Shown here one piece after another: positions 41,469 to 50,928 of a stretch of 64,000 nucleotides of DNA. Each line of letters starts with the position of its first letter. Positions within the stretch are counted from its first letter, which is position 1. The position numbers and the translations under genes are program-made. The DNA comes from an uncultured Nocardioides sp. (GTDB lineage Bacteria; Actinomycetota; Actinomycetes; Propionibacteriales; Nocardioidaceae): positions 62,001 through 126,000 of the forward strand of contig NZ_CANLDB010000002.1 in NCBI RefSeq assembly GCF_947489365.1, read 5' to 3'. Under the pieces are notes generated by a model that saw only the letters and a program-made list of their open reading frames with translations, did not search any database and was not told where the DNA came from.

Positions 41469-42194
41469 GTGGCGTCACGAGTGGCACGGACACTGGGCAC
41501 AGCGGCCTCGGCGCTCCTGCTGGTGGCGTGCACGACGACGAGCGACGCCCCCGCACCCGCACCCGCACCCGAGGAGGAGCCGAGCGGATCCATCGGGGTC
41601 TACCCCGAGCCCGACGCGGGGTCCGAGACCCCCGGAGCAATCCCGGCCCGGGTCAGGGCCGAGTTCGGGGCGACCTTCGGCACCCTCTGCGTCGGACCCC
41701 AGGGACGGCCGAGCCCGCCGCCGGCGCCCGGCGTGCGCGACCAGGCCTCCGACCTCCGCCGGGTGGGCGGGCTGACCGTCACCCGCGACCTCACGGTGCA
41801 CGACGACGCCGCCGCGGCCGGCGCCTGGATCCGGCGGCTCCGCGCGGAGGGTCCGTGCGTCCGCGTCGACGGCCTGCGGGTGACCTCCTCCGAGCGGGCG
41901 CCCACGACCGCCGGGCTCCAGGCGTCGCCGCCGCTGCCGGTCGGCACCCTGGTGCGCAGCCAGGTGCTGGGCACCAACGGCGGGACCGACCCCGTCCTCC
42001 TGGTCGACGTCGTCTCCCGCCGCGGTGCCGCCGTCGTCCGGACCCAGGTGATGCAGCTGTCGGCACCGTCCGCCGTGGACGGCGCACCGCTCGGCGGGTA
42101 CGGGTCCGACCGCGTGGTCCGCCGCATCGCGGCGGAGGCGCGCGACGACCTGCGCCTCCTGGGCCTGTGGGAGCGGGCTGCCCGCCGGCGCTGA
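41469..42194 (+). CDS. putative lipoprotein of unknown function
   Basis: 241 residues from GTG 41469. Signal SRVARTLGTAASALLLVAC with lipobox LVAC, then a Pro/Ala/Glu linker. The mature part contains GLTVTRDLTVHDDAAAAGAW, VLGTNGGTDPVLLVDVVSRR and two Cys (CVGPQG, GPCVRVDG) that could pair. TAGGCT lies six bases before the GTG (leaderless). No family recognised. Divergent from efeUOB across the IdeR box, so an iron link is possible. Confidence 0.7.
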   Translation: MASRVARTLGTAASALLLVACTTTSDAPAPAPAPEEEPSGSIGVYPEPDAGSETPGAIPARVRAEFGATFGTLCVGPQGRPSPPPAPGVRDQASDLRRVGGLTVTRDLTVHDDAAAAGAWIRRLRAEGPCVRVDGLRVTSSERAPTTAGLQASPPLPVGTLVRSQVLGTNGGTDPVLLVDVVSRRGAAVVRTQVMQLSAPSAVDGAPLGGYGSDRVVRRIAAEARDDLRLLGLWERAARRR

Positions 42195-42317
42195 GAAAAC
42201 CGGTCGCGCGCCGTACGGGGCTGCTCCTACCGTGGTGGACGTCCTGCCGCCTGCCCCGTGAGGTTCCGTTGCTCGGTTGAGTCCGCCGCCCGTCCGCGCG
42301 AACTCCCTGGAGCACCC

Positions 42318-43922
42318 ATGCCCTCACCCGTCCCCGCCGTCGCCACCCTGGAGTCCGTCGAGGTCACCTGGCCCGACGACACCACCGCCCTCTCCGGCGT
42401 CGACCTCGCCCTGCCGCCCGGGCGCAGCGCGCTCGTCGGCGCCAACGGTGCGGGCAAGACCACGCTGCTCCGCGTCCTCGCCGGCGAGCTCTCCCCCAAC
42501 CGCGGCCGGGTCCGCGTCGCCGGCCGCGTCGAGCACCTGCGCCAGGACCTGACCTGGGCGTCCGACGAACCCGTCGCCGCCTTCCTCGGTGTCGCGACGA
42601 CCATCGCCGCGCTGCGACGGATCGAGGCGGGGTCGGTCGCCGAGGCCGACTTCGAGACCGTCGGCGACGCCTGGGACGTCGAGGAGCGCGCCACCGCCGC
42701 CCTCGCCCGGCTCGGGCTGCCGGACGACGTCCTGTCGCGGTCCCTGGCGCAGCTGTCCGGCGGTGAGGTCGTGCGCCTCGGGCTCGCCCGGGCGCTGCTG
42801 TCGCAGCCCGACGTGCTGCTGCTCGACGAGCCCACGAACAACCTCGACGCGTCCGCCCGGGCGCGGGTGCACGAGGTCGTGGCGGGGTGGGCGCGGCCCC
42901 TGCTGGTCGTCAGCCACGACCGCGACCTGCTGGAGCTCGTCGACCGGGTCGGCGATCTCCGGGACGGCGCGGTGACCTGGTACGGCGGCGGGTGGAGCGA
43001 CTACCGCGCCCAGGTGGCGTCCGAGCAGGAGTCGGCCGTCCGCGCCGCGGCCGCCGCGCGCGCCGACGTACGCCGACAGCAGCGGGACCGGGTCGAGGCC
43101 GAGCGGCTGCTGGCCCAGCGGAAGCGGCAGGGCGCGCGCAACGCCGTCAGCTCGAACATGGGGAAGGGCGCACAGGACTTCTGGCGCAACCGCTCCGAGA
43201 AGAACGCCGGTGACTACCGCGCGCTGCACGACGCGCGTCTCGAGGACGCCCGCCAGCACCTCGCCGAGGCGGAGGCCTGCGTCCGCGACGACGCCACGAT
43301 CCGCGTCGACCTGCCCGGGACGGAGGTCCCCCGCGGCCGGGTGGTCCTGGAGACGTCCGACCTGGTGCTGCGGACCGGCCTGCCGGTGGACCTCGCGCTG
43401 GACGGGCCTGAGCGCCTCGCCGTCGTCGGCCCGAACGGCGCCGGCAAGTCGACGCTGCTGCACACCCTCGTCGGGGACCTGGCCCCGTCGGCGGGATCGG
43501 TCCGGCTCCCCGTGGCGCACGGGCTGCTCCCGCAGCGGTACGCCGTCCTCGACCCCGTGCTGTCCGTCGCGCAGAACGTCGCCGACCGTGCGCCCGACGC
43601 GGACGCCAACACCGTCCGCGCCCGGCTGGCCCGGTTCGGCTTCCGCGGCGCCGCGGCGGACCAGCCCGCGGGCGGCCTGTCGGGCGGCGAGCGCTTCCGG
43701 GCGACCCTGGCCGCCCTGCTGCTGGCCGACCCTCCCCCGCAGCTGCTGCTGCTCGACGAGCCGACGAACAACCTCGACCTCGCGTCGTACGACGCGCTGG
43801 TGGCCGCGCTGTCGTCGTACCGCGGGGCGCTGGTCGTGGTCAGCCACGACGAGCGGTTCCTCGCCGACGTGGGAGTGGACCGGCGGCTGGAGCTGGGCGG
43901 GGTCAGCCCGCCGGGACCATGA
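42318..43922 (+). CDS. ABC-F family ATP-binding protein
   Basis: 534 residues with two ABC domains and no membrane part. First: [42 protein letters not shown]; second: [42 protein letters not shown]. The linker (about 240-330) is long and basic with [20 protein letters not shown], as in translation factors or antibiotic-protection proteins acting on the ribosome. Which role applies is not decided. ATG 42318 follows TGGAGCACCC; an in-frame GTG at 42258 would add 20 residues. Confidence 0.9.
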   Translation: MPSPVPAVATLESVEVTWPDDTTALSGVDLALPPGRSALVGANGAGKTTLLRVLAGELSPNRGRVRVAGRVEHLRQDLTWASDEPVAAFLGVATTIAALRRIEAGSVAEADFETVGDAWDVEERATAALARLGLPDDVLSRSLAQLSGGEVVRLGLARALLSQPDVLLLDEPTNNLDASARARVHEVVAGWARPLLVVSHDRDLLELVDRVGDLRDGAVTWYGGGWSDYRAQVASEQESAVRAAAAARADVRRQQRDRVEAERLLAQRKRQGARNAVSSNMGKGAQDFWRNRSEKNAGDYRALHDARLEDARQHLAEAEACVRDDATIRVDLPGTEVPRGRVVLETSDLVLRTGLPVDLALDGPERLAVVGPNGAGKSTLLHTLVGDLAPSAGSVRLPVAHGLLPQRYAVLDPVLSVAQNVADRAPDADANTVRARLARFGFRGAAADQPAGGLSGGERFRATLAALLLADPPPQLLLLDEPTNNLDLASYDALVAALSSYRGALVVVSHDERFLADVGVDRRLELGGVSPPGP

Positions 43923-44253
43923 CGCTGCGGACCCGGCTGACCCGGCCGTCGTCGACGGTGAGCCACTCGGAGACCCGCATCCGGAACGCGGCCCCCTCGT
44001 GGGGGCTGAAGTCCACCCAGCCGACCCAGGCCGCGAGGTCGCCCTCCACCACGAGGGTCTCGACGGTCGTCCGGGTGGCCCCGGTGGCCAGGTCCTCCTG
44101 CTGGCGGGTGACGAACTCCTCGGGGCCGGTCGTCTGCACCGTGCCGTTGAGCTCCCACACGGCGTCCACCGACATCAGGCCCCGGCAGGCGGGCACGTCG
44201 TGCTCGACGGCGCGCAGGAACCTCTCGGCGGTGGTGCGGGTGTCGCTGCTCAT
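43903..44253 (-). CDS. SnoaL-like / NTF2-fold protein
   Basis: 116 residues: [75 protein letters not shown]. Cone-shaped NTF2-like fold as in SnoaL and ketosteroid isomerase relatives; activity unknown. Its end overlaps the convergent ABC-F gene by 20 bp. ATG 44253 overlaps the preceding stop by four bases (ATGA). Confidence 0.78.
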   Translation of the reverse strand: MSSDTRTTAERFLRAVEHDVPACRGLMSVDAVWELNGTVQTTGPEEFVTRQQEDLATGATRTTVETLVVEGDLAAWVGWVDFSPHEGAAFRMRVSEWLTVDDGRVSRVRSVMVPAG

Positions 44254-44819
44254 CGCTGTCCTCCTCGGACGTCGTAGCGCAGCCAGACCATCCCGTTGCC
44301 GAAGCGGCGGGTGTCCAGCAGCGTGAGGGTGGTGGGCGTGGCCGGGTGGTACGACAGACCGCCGCCGACGACGACCGGCACCACGACCACCTGGATCTCG
44401 TCGACGAGCCCGGCCGCGAAGGCGTGCTGCGCCAGGGTGGGTCCCGACACGTGCAGGTCGGAGGGTGCGGCCTCCTTGATGCCCCGCACCTCGTCGGGGT
44501 CGAACCGCCGGTGCAGGGTGGTCCGCTCCGTGGTGACCTCGCGCAGGGTGGTCGAGTAGACGTGCTTCTCGGCGCGGGTCCAGATGTCCGCGAACGCAGC
44601 GGACTGCTCGGACTGGGCGGCCGCCGCCGGGTCGTCCTCCCAGGCGGTCATCAGCTCGTAGATCCGGCGGCCGTACAGGTAGGTGCCGACGCCCCGCTCG
44701 ACGTCGTTCACGTGCGCGAGGACCTCCTCGTCCGGGACCGCCCAGTCGAACCTGCCCTCGGTGTCGGCCAGGTAGCCGTCGAGGCTGCCGATGACCGAGT
44801 AGATGAGTCGGCCGGCCAC
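44250..44819 (-). CDS. dihydrofolate reductase-like (RibD C-terminal domain) protein
   Basis: 189 residues: GRLIYSVIGSLDGYLADTEG, YLYGRRIYELMTAW, LHVSGPTLAQHAFAAGLVDE and VVPVVVGGGLSY. It matches the YyaP/RibD-C family of NADPH-binding proteins of unknown substrate. GTG 44819 lies one base after the stop of a paralogous gene, so the two probably arose by duplication. Confidence 0.85.
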   Translation of the reverse strand: MAGRLIYSVIGSLDGYLADTEGRFDWAVPDEEVLAHVNDVERGVGTYLYGRRIYELMTAWEDDPAAAAQSEQSAAFADIWTRAEKHVYSTTLREVTTERTTLHRRFDPDEVRGIKEAAPSDLHVSGPTLAQHAFAAGLVDEIQVVVVPVVVGGGLSYHPATPTTLTLLDTRRFGNGMVWLRYDVRGGQR

Positions 44820-44820
44820 G

Positions 44821-45372
44821 TCAGCGGACGACGTCGTACACGCCGAGGGTGACGCCGTTGCCGTACGTCGCCTGCTCGACCGGCCGCAGCCGGGGCTGGT
44901 CGGGGCCGTCGAACAGCCGCTTGCCCGTGCCGAGCACCACCGGGAACGTGAGCAGGTGGTAGGAGTCCACCAGCCCGGAGGCGGCGAGGCCCTGGGCCAG
45001 CCGCGCACTGCCGTGGACCTGGATCTGCCCCTCGTGCTCCTGCTTCAGGGCGGCGACCTCGTCGAGGGAACGCAGCACGGAGGTGTTGTTCCACTCCGGG
45101 TCGCTGAGCGTCGAGGAGACCACGTACTTGGGGATCGCGTTGTAGTGCGCGAACTCCTCCATCGACGGCCACACCGGCGCGAACTCGTCGTAGCTCACCC
45201 GCCCCAGCAGCAGCGCGGTCGCCTCCTCGGTCTCCCGCCCCTTGATCGCGTACGCCGCCTCGTCGAAGGCGACCTCCTGGAAGGTCCACCCCGCCCGCGG
45301 GTGCTCGCCCCCGCCGGGTGAGTCCATGACCCCATCGAGCGACAGGAAGGTGGTGACGACGATCTGGGCCAT
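44821..45372 (-). CDS. dihydrofolate reductase-like (RibD C-terminal domain) protein
   Basis: 183 residues: IVVTTFLSLDGVMDSPGGGE, LLLGRVSYDEFAPVWPSME, IQVHGSARLAQGLAASGLVD and FPVVLGTGKRLFDG. Same family as its downstream neighbour. ATG 45372 has GAGGAG six bases upstream. The gene heads a three-gene run ending with the SnoaL-like protein. Role unknown. Confidence 0.87.
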   Translation of the reverse strand: MAQIVVTTFLSLDGVMDSPGGGEHPRAGWTFQEVAFDEAAYAIKGRETEEATALLLGRVSYDEFAPVWPSMEEFAHYNAIPKYVVSSTLSDPEWNNTSVLRSLDEVAALKQEHEGQIQVHGSARLAQGLAASGLVDSYHLLTFPVVLGTGKRLFDGPDQPRLRPVEQATYGNGVTLGVYDVVR

Positions 45373-45453
45373 TGGCTGCTCCTCGGGTGCGGTTGCTGCT
45401 TCCGAGCTGTCCGACCAGACCGGTCCGCCGAACTCATCGGTCGCGGGAGACAA

Positions 45454-45494
45454 CGCCGCAGATCGCACGCACCCGGTGCGTGCGACCTGCGGCG
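45454..45494. repeat. palindrome upstream of the AbiEi/DUF559-like gene
   Basis: CGCCGCAGATCGCACGCACC (45454-45473) is the reverse complement of 45475-45494 except for one base, with one central base. The same arm core GCCGCAGATCGCACGCA forms the palindrome at 46511-46555 on the other side of the gene. It is a REP-like or terminator-like hairpin. Confidence 0.8.
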
Positions 45495-45561
45495 CTCTCC
45501 GTCCTCCACAGGCCAGGAGGGGGCAGGTGTCGCGACGCTCCGTACGGGCGAGAGTCACCGC

Positions 45562-46509
45562 GTGCCCCGTCCGCCGCTCCCCGACGCCGTGAGTGACCTG
45601 CTCGCGCGTCAGGACGGCGTGATCTCGCGGGCGCAGGCCCTCGAGGCGGGCCTGCAGCAGCATGACCTCGACCGGATGCGGCGCCGTCGGGAGTGGTCCC
45701 TGCTCCGCCCCGGCCTGTTCGTCGACCACACCGGCGAACCGTCGTGGCGCCAGCTGGCCTGGGCTGCGGTGCTGGGTCACTGGCCCGCAGCCCTCTTCGG
45801 GGCCTCGGCCGTGGCTGAGGCGGGAGGGCCGGACGAGCTGATCCACGTCGCCATCGATCGGCGGAGAGGCCGGCCGCGACCCGTCCCGGGCGTGAAGGTG
45901 CACTTCGTGTGTCGTCTCGACGAGAAGGTCAGGTGGAACCAGAGCCCACCCCGGATGCGCTACGAGGAGGCCGTGCTGGACGTCGCCGCGGCGGCGGGCA
46001 GCGACCTCGACGCCATCGCGGCCCTGGCCGGGGCGTGCGGCAGTCGTCGCACCACCGCCGAGCGACTGCTGGACGCCCTGGCGGCGCGTTCGCGCATCGC
46101 CCGCAGGGGGTGGCTCGAGTCCGTCCTGCGCGACGCGGCCGACGGGACGCACTCCGTGCTGGAGCACGGCTACCTGGCTCTCGAGCGTGCCCACGGTCTG
46201 CCCCGGGCGATGCGCCAGCACCGCGAGGTCACCGCAGCCGGCGTGGTCTACCGGGACGCCACCTACGGCGCACTGGCGACCATCGAGCTCGACGGTCACG
46301 CCGTCCACGCGCGATGGGAGCAGCGGGAGTCGGACCTCGCTCGGGATCTCGACACCGCGGCCTCGGGCGGGACGACGGTCAGGCTCGGCTACCACCAGGT
46401 GTACGGCGCCGGGTGCACCACCATCGCGAAGGTGGTCGCCTTCCTGCGATCACGCGGGATCACGATCGACGTCCACCCGTGCACCGACCCGGCCTGCCCT
46501 GTGACGTGA
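45562..46509 (+). CDS. AbiEi-like antitoxin-domain protein with a DUF559/Vsr-type nuclease-like C-terminus
   Basis: 315 residues. The N-terminal ~70 residues form an AbiEi-type winged helix (VSDLLARQDGVISRAQALEA, WSLLRPGLFVDHTGEPSWRQ). The middle resembles the AbiEi antitoxin region (IHVAIDRRRGRPRPVPGVKV; MRYEEAVLDVAAAAGSDLDA). The last ~110 residues resemble a Vsr/DUF559 PD-(D/E)XK fold: VLEHGYLALERAHGLP, RQHREV, VYRDATYGALATIELDGHAV, LARDLDTAASGGTTVRLGYH. This architecture is frequent in actinobacteria; no partner toxin is next to it. GAGAGT lies six bases before GTG 45562. Two near-identical palindromes bracket it. Confidence 0.75.
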   Translation: MPRPPLPDAVSDLLARQDGVISRAQALEAGLQQHDLDRMRRRREWSLLRPGLFVDHTGEPSWRQLAWAAVLGHWPAALFGASAVAEAGGPDELIHVAIDRRRGRPRPVPGVKVHFVCRLDEKVRWNQSPPRMRYEEAVLDVAAAAGSDLDAIAALAGACGSRRTTAERLLDALAARSRIARRGWLESVLRDAADGTHSVLEHGYLALERAHGLPRAMRQHREVTAAGVVYRDATYGALATIELDGHAVHARWEQRESDLARDLDTAASGGTTVRLGYHQVYGAGCTTIAKVVAFLRSRGITIDVHPCTDPACPVT

Positions 46510-46510
46510 C

Positions 46511-46555
46511 AGTGCCGCAGATCGCACGCATCTGGTGCGTGCGATCTGCGGCACT
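46511..46555. repeat. palindrome downstream of the AbiEi/DUF559-like gene
   Basis: AGTGCCGCAGATCGCACGCA (46511-46530), loop TCTGG, then a perfect 20-bp reverse complement (46536-46555). It starts one base after the stop codon and 24 bp before the ilvC stop, so it may also act as a bidirectional terminator. Its arm core equals that of 45454-45494. Confidence 0.85.
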
Positions 46556-46578
46556 GGTGCAGCCTGCGTCAGTGGGGC

Positions 46579-47610
46579 TCAGCTGCGCGCCGAGCTGCCC
46601 TCGACGTAGTCCGAGTCGTGGCTCTTGACCCACGCCATGAGCTTGCGGAGCTCCTTGCCGGTGCTCTCGATGGGGTGCTGGGCACCCTTCTCGCGGAGCG
46701 CGTTGAACTCCGGGGAGCCGGCGTCCTGGTCGTCGATGAACCGCTGGGCGAACGAGCCGTTGGTGATGTCGGCGAGGACGGCCTGCATGTTCTCCTTCAC
46801 CTGCGGCGTGATGACGCGGGGGCCGGAGACGTAGTCGCCGTACTCGGCGGTGTCGGAGATGGACCAGCGCTGCTTGGCGATGCCGCCCTCGTACATGAGG
46901 TCGACGATCAGCTTCAGCTCGTGGAGGCACTCGAAGTAGGCGACCTCGGGCTGGTAGCCGGCCTCGATGAGGGTCTCGAAGCCGTACTGGACGAGTTGGG
47001 ACGCGCCACCGCAGAGGACGGCCTGCTCACCGAACAGGTCGGTCTCGGTCTCCTCGGTGAAGGTGGTCTTGATGCCGCCGGCGCGGAGGCCGCCGATGCC
47101 CTTGGCGTACGAGAGGGCGAGGTCCCAGGTGTTCCCCGAGGCGTCCTTCTCGACGGCGACGAGGACGGGGACGCCGCGGCCGTCGACGTACTCGCGGCGC
47201 ACGAGGTGGCCGGGGCCCTTGGGGGCGACCATGAAGACGTTCACGCCCTCGGGCGGGGTGATGTAGCCGAAACGGATGTTGAAGCCGTGGCCGAAGACGA
47301 GGGTGTCGCCCTCGGCGAGGTGGGGCTCGATCTCCTCGGCGTACAGCTTCCGCTGGTGCTGGTCCGGAGCCAGGATCACGACGACGTCGGACTCCTCGAC
47401 GGCCTCGGCGGGCGTGACGACCCGCAGGCCCTCGGCCTCCGCCTTGGCGCGGCTCTTCGAGCCGGGCTGGAGACCGATCCGCACGTCGACGCCGGAGTCG
47501 CGCAGCGACAGGGCGTGGGCGTGTCCCTGGGACCCGTAGCCGATCACGGCCACGGACTTGTCCTGGATCAGGGAGAGGTCGGCGTCGTCGTCGTAGAACA
47601 TCTGCGCCAC
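46579..47610 (-). CDS. ilvC: ketol-acid reductoisomerase
   Basis: 343 residues, short class I enzyme: [20 protein letters not shown] (NADP site), [40 protein letters not shown] and [20 protein letters not shown] (Mg ligands). It converts acetolactate or acetohydroxybutyrate to the dihydroxy acid. GTG 47610 has GGAG upstream. It is 80 bp after ilvN; that gap shows nothing distinctive. Confidence 0.96.
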   Translation of the reverse strand: MAQMFYDDDADLSLIQDKSVAVIGYGSQGHAHALSLRDSGVDVRIGLQPGSKSRAKAEAEGLRVVTPAEAVEESDVVVILAPDQHQRKLYAEEIEPHLAEGDTLVFGHGFNIRFGYITPPEGVNVFMVAPKGPGHLVRREYVDGRGVPVLVAVEKDASGNTWDLALSYAKGIGGLRAGGIKTTFTEETETDLFGEQAVLCGGASQLVQYGFETLIEAGYQPEVAYFECLHELKLIVDLMYEGGIAKQRWSISDTAEYGDYVSGPRVITPQVKENMQAVLADITNGSFAQRFIDDQDAGSPEFNALREKGAQHPIESTGKELRKLMAWVKSHDSDYVEGSSARS

Positions 47611-47690
47611 GAGGGTGGGCTCCTTCTTCTTGGGTGCGTACGTCGGGGTGGGCGACGCGGGTCTGGGTGATCCGGGTGGTCTGAACCGTG

Positions 47691-48233
47691 TCAGACCGCG
47701 CGCGGCGGCGGCGCCGGGGTCGGCACCGGGCGCATGGTGCGCTCCGAGATGGACCGGGAGCCGCGGCCGATGGCGACCATCCCGGACTGGACGAGCTCGC
47801 GGACGCCGAAGGGCTCGAGCACCCGCAGGAAGTCGGCCAGCTTGTCCACGTTGCCGACGGCCTGGATGGTCACCGCGTCGGGGGCGACGTCGACGACCTT
47901 GGCGCGGAAGAGCTGCACGCACTCCAGCACCTGGCCGCGGGTGGTCGCGTCGGCACGGACCTTGACCATGAGCAGCTCGCGGGACACGGCCTGCGCGGGC
48001 TCGAGCTCGACGATCTTGATGACCTCGACGAGCTTGTTGAGCTGCTTGGTGACCTGCTCGAGGGGGAACGACTCGACGCTGACCACGATCGTCATGCGCG
48101 AGACGTCGGCGTGCTCGGTCGGGCCCACGGCGAGGCTGTCGATGTTGAAGCCGCGGCGACTGAACAGGCCGGCGATCCGGGCCAGGACGCCGGGCTTGTC
48201 CTCGACCAGGACGCTCAGGGTGTGGGTCGACAT
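47691..48233 (-). CDS. ilvN: acetolactate synthase small (regulatory) subunit
   Basis: 180 residues with an N-terminal ACT domain ([35 protein letters not shown]) and a C-terminal ALS_ss domain ([35 protein letters not shown]). It gives valine feedback control of IlvB. Its ATG shares one base with the ilvB stop (TGATG), so the two are coupled. Confidence 0.95.
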   Translation of the reverse strand: MSTHTLSVLVEDKPGVLARIAGLFSRRGFNIDSLAVGPTEHADVSRMTIVVSVESFPLEQVTKQLNKLVEVIKIVELEPAQAVSRELLMVKVRADATTRGQVLECVQLFRAKVVDVAPDAVTIQAVGNVDKLADFLRVLEPFGVRELVQSGMVAIGRGSRSISERTMRPVPTPAPPPRAV

Positions 48234-50008
48234 CAGACGTCGTCCTCCTCGAACTCCGGCGCCATGTCGCGCGCGTACTTGATGTCGTCGTTGCTGGTGC
48301 CGGCGGCGACCATCGGCCAGACCATGGCGTCGCGGTGCACACGGAAGTCCACGACCACCGGGACGTCGTCCACCTCCATCGCCTTGTTGATGGTGGCGTC
48401 GACGTCACCGGGCGTGTCGCAGGACAGGCCGACGCAGCCGTACGCCTCCGCGAGCTTCTCGAAGTCGGGGATGCGGACCGGCCCGCTCGACTGGCCGCCC
48501 TGACGCTGCAGGTCGGTGTTGGAGTAGCGCTGGTTGTAGAACAGCGTCTGCCACTGCCGGACCATGCCGAGGGACTGGTTGTTGATGATGGCGACCTTGA
48601 TCGGGATGCCCTCGATGGCGCAGGTCGCGAGCTCCTGGTTCGTCATCTGGAAGCAGCCGTCGCCGTCGATCGACCAGACGGTGGTGTCGGGGCAGCCGAC
48701 CTTCGCGCCCATGGCGGCGGGCACGGAGTAGCCCATCGTGCCGAGACCGCCCGAGTTCAGCCAGGTGTTGGGCTTCTCGTAGTCGATGAAGTGCGCCGCC
48801 CACATCTGGTGCTGGCCCACCCCGGAGGTGTAGATCGCGTCGGGGCCGGCGATGGCGCCGAGGCGCTCGATGACGTACTGCGGGGCGAGGCTGCCGTCGG
48901 CGGGGGCGTCGTACCCGAGGGGGTACTTCTTCTTCACCCCTGCGAGGAACTCGACCCACGCCTCGTAGTCGCCGGACTCGCCCTGGTCGTACGCCGACCG
49001 CAGGGCGGCGATCAGCTCGACGATGACCTCGCGGCAGTCGCCGACGATGGGGACGTCGGCGTGGCGGTTCTTGCCGATCTCGGCGGGGTCGATGTCGGCG
49101 TGGATGACCTTGGCGTTCGGGGCGAACGAGTCCAGGTTGCCGGTGACGCGGTCGTCGAAGCGGGCGCCCAGGCTGATCATCAGGTCGCTGCGCTGCAGAC
49201 CGGCCACCGCGGCGACGGTGCCGTGCATGCCGGGCATGCCGAGGTGCTGCGGGTTGGAGTCGGGGAACGCGCCGCGCGCCATCAGCGTGGTGACCACGGG
49301 GATGCCGGTCAGCGCGGCCAGCTCGGCGAGCTCGCGGTGCGCGCCGGCGCGGATCGTGCCGCCGCCGACGTACAGCACCGGGCGGCGGGCCTCGAGGATC
49401 AGCCGCGTGGCCTCGCGGATCTGCTTGGCGTGCGGCTTGGTGACCGGGCGGTAGCCGGGCAGGTGCAGCTCGGTCGGCCAGCGGAAGCCCGTTTGCGCGG
49501 TGAGCGCCGACTTCGCGACGTCCACGAGCACCGGACCGGGGCGCCCGGTGCTGGCGATGTGGAACGCCTCCGCGATCTTCTGCGGGATCTCGGCCGGGTC
49601 GGTGACGAGGAAGTTGTGCTTGGTGATCGGCATCGTGATGCCGCGGATGTCGGCCTCCTGGAAGGCGTCCGTGCCGATCATCGCGGCGCCGACCTGGCCG
49701 GTGACGGCCACCATCGGCACGGAGTCCATGTGCGCGTCGGCAAGCGGGGTGACCAGGTTCGTCGCCCCCGGGCCGGACGTCGCCATGCAGACGCCGACGC
49801 GGCCGGTCGCCGCGGCGTACCCCTGGGCGGCGTGGCCCGCGCCCTGCTCGTGGCGCACGAGGATGTGGCGGATGGCGGAGGAGTCCATCAGCGGGTCGTA
49901 CGCCGGGAGGATGGCGCCGCCGGGGATGCCGAAGATCGTGTCGACGCCGGCGTGCTCCAGCGACCGGATCAGGCTCTGGGCGCCGGTGATCGGCTCGGCC
50001 TGGCTCAT
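48233..50008 (-). CDS. ilvB: acetolactate synthase large subunit
   Basis: 591 residues, TPP enzyme: [39 protein letters not shown] (catalytic Glu), [20 protein letters not shown], and the TPP/Mg motif [17 protein letters not shown] with [12 protein letters not shown]. It makes acetolactate and acetohydroxybutyrate. ATG 50008 (MSQAEP) is chosen for GGAAGAG upstream; an open frame extends to 50086 but into the attenuator. It heads ilvBNC. Confidence 0.96.
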   Translation of the reverse strand: MSQAEPITGAQSLIRSLEHAGVDTIFGIPGGAILPAYDPLMDSSAIRHILVRHEQGAGHAAQGYAAATGRVGVCMATSGPGATNLVTPLADAHMDSVPMVAVTGQVGAAMIGTDAFQEADIRGITMPITKHNFLVTDPAEIPQKIAEAFHIASTGRPGPVLVDVAKSALTAQTGFRWPTELHLPGYRPVTKPHAKQIREATRLILEARRPVLYVGGGTIRAGAHRELAELAALTGIPVVTTLMARGAFPDSNPQHLGMPGMHGTVAAVAGLQRSDLMISLGARFDDRVTGNLDSFAPNAKVIHADIDPAEIGKNRHADVPIVGDCREVIVELIAALRSAYDQGESGDYEAWVEFLAGVKKKYPLGYDAPADGSLAPQYVIERLGAIAGPDAIYTSGVGQHQMWAAHFIDYEKPNTWLNSGGLGTMGYSVPAAMGAKVGCPDTTVWSIDGDGCFQMTNQELATCAIEGIPIKVAIINNQSLGMVRQWQTLFYNQRYSNTDLQRQGGQSSGPVRIPDFEKLAEAYGCVGLSCDTPGDVDATINKAMEVDDVPVVVDFRVHRDAMVWPMVAAGTSNDDIKYARDMAPEFEEDDV

Positions 50009-50068
50009 CTGCTCTTCCTTCGTTCGGTTCGTGCCCGGGTGGTGCGTCGGGTCCAGCATCTGCCCAAC

Positions 50069-50101
50069 AAAAAACCCCTCGGCCATGACGGCGGCGAGGG
50101 G
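50069..50101 (-). terminator. attenuator terminator of ilvBNC
   Basis: In the minus-strand RNA CCCCUCG pairs with CGAGGGG, followed by UUUUUU (50074-50069). It lies 60 nt before the ilvB start and downstream of a leader peptide and a larger stem, so it is an intrinsic terminator within the leader. Confidence 0.88.
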
Positions 50102-50129
50102 TGGACGCGTGGGGAGCCTGGGGCTCGGC

Positions 50130-50165
50130 TCACGCGTCTGAGGGTACGAGGAGGTTCCGTCGCAT
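50130..50165 (-). CDS. ilvB leader peptide ([11 protein letters not shown])
   Basis: ATG CGA CGG AAC CTC CTC GTA CCC TCA GAC GCG TGA: eleven codons with Leu-Leu-Val in the middle; GTA and TCA are rare here. The TGA lies inside the 5' arm of a strong stem (GACGCGT-GAGCC pairing with GGCTC-CCC-ACGCGTC), so a ribosome finishing the leader would cover it. Together with the following terminator this is a classical branched-chain amino acid attenuator. Confidence 0.75.
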   Translation of the reverse strand: MRRNLLVPSDA

Positions 50166-50171
50166 GGCGCT

Positions 50172-50201
50172 ACGGTCCCTCCCGGCCTCGCGTGCCGTCA
50201 A
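50172..50201 (-). promoter_or_regulatory. promoter of the ilvB leader
   Basis: TTGACG (50201-50196), an 18-bp spacer, then GACCGT (50177-50172), six bases before the leader ATG. This is one of the few places in the window with a good -35 and a -10 at normal spacing; the leader mRNA is probably leaderless. Confidence 0.6.
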
Positions 50202-50209
50202 TGGAGTGT

Positions 50210-50240
50210 GACAGCCGTCTCGGATGTCGGGACGGCTGTC
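50210..50240 (-). terminator. terminator between the PCD-VOC gene and the ilvB promoter
   Basis: GACAGCCGTC pairs perfectly with GACGGCTGTC (50231-50240 with 50210-50219) around an 11-nt loop. It lies 23 bp after the stop of the upstream gene and directly before the ilvB promoter, separating the two units. No strong T-tract. Confidence 0.7.
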
Positions 50241-50262
50241 TCGCATTTTGGTCAGGCCCCGC

Positions 50263-50928
50263 TCATGCCCCGCGGCGGCCCTCGGTGGAGCAGACGCAGG
50301 CGCGGTTGCCCTGCGCGTCGGCGAGCACCCAGAACGACGGCGCCTCGGCGTCGTCGACGAGGGTGCCGCCGGCCGCGAGGACGGCGTCCACGCGGGCCCG
50401 CGCCTCGTCGCGGTGCACCCAGACGTCGAGGTGCCAGCGCTGCCGCGGGGCCTCGTGCTCCTCGGCGTCCTGGAACCAGACCGTGGGGTAGAGCCCGGCC
50501 GGGTCGGAGACCTCGCCGTCCCCGGCGCTGCCGCCCAGGAGGGCGGCGAGGAACGGCTGCACCTCCTCGCCGGCCCAGGTGTCGAGGCCGAGCTCGACCT
50601 GCGTCACCGCTCCGGGGTCGGCGGTGGCGCCGGCCTCGTCGGCGTACCCGGTGATCCGGCGGGCGAGGTCGATGTCGCGACTGGTGATGCCGCCGACGTC
50701 GTGGCTGGACAGGCCCGTCACCGTGGGGTAGGTGAGGACGACGTCGGGGTGGTGGTCGGCCTCCTCGGCGGCGGCCCCGATGCGGTCGACCAGAGCGAGG
50801 CCGGTCGCGAAGTCGCCGGTGGCGAACACCGCGCGGATCCTCCCCGGCACGTGCGCCCACCCGGGCGGGGTGGCCGCGGCGACCTCGTCGGCGGTGAGGG
50901 TCTGCTTCGGGTCGGTCTGCTCGCTCAT
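50263..50928 (-). CDS. 4a-hydroxytetrahydrobiopterin dehydratase-like domain fused to a VOC domain
   Basis: 221 residues. The N-terminal ~100 residues are pterin-4a-carbinolamine dehydratase-like: LTADEVAAATPPGWAHVPGR, IGAAAEEADHHPDVVLTYPT (the EEADHHP metal/substrate motif), GITSRDIDLARRI. The C-terminal ~110 residues are a VOC domain: VTQVELGLDTWAG, RWHLDVWVHRDEARARVDAV, FWVLADAQGNRACVC. This two-domain protein occurs in several actinobacteria. ATG 50928 has GAAGGAGC upstream. Confidence 0.85.
   Translation of the reverse strand: MSEQTDPKQTLTADEVAAATPPGWAHVPGRIRAVFATGDFATGLALVDRIGAAAEEADHHPDVVLTYPTVTGLSSHDVGGITSRDIDLARRITGYADEAGATADPGAVTQVELGLDTWAGEEVQPFLAALLGGSAGDGEVSDPAGLYPTVWFQDAEEHEAPRQRWHLDVWVHRDEARARVDAVLAAGGTLVDDAEAPSFWVLADAQGNRACVCSTEGRRGA

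Noticed and set aside
44821..46395. 524-residue frame extending the RibD-C protein upstream
   Set aside because: The extension is antisense to the AbiEi/DUF559-like gene and crosses its upstream palindrome; the family start and ribosome site are at 45372.
48233..50086. ilvB start at 50086 (MAEGFFVGQ...)
   Set aside because: This start lies within the attenuator terminator hairpin; ATG 50008 has a ribosome site and matches the normal IlvB N-terminus.
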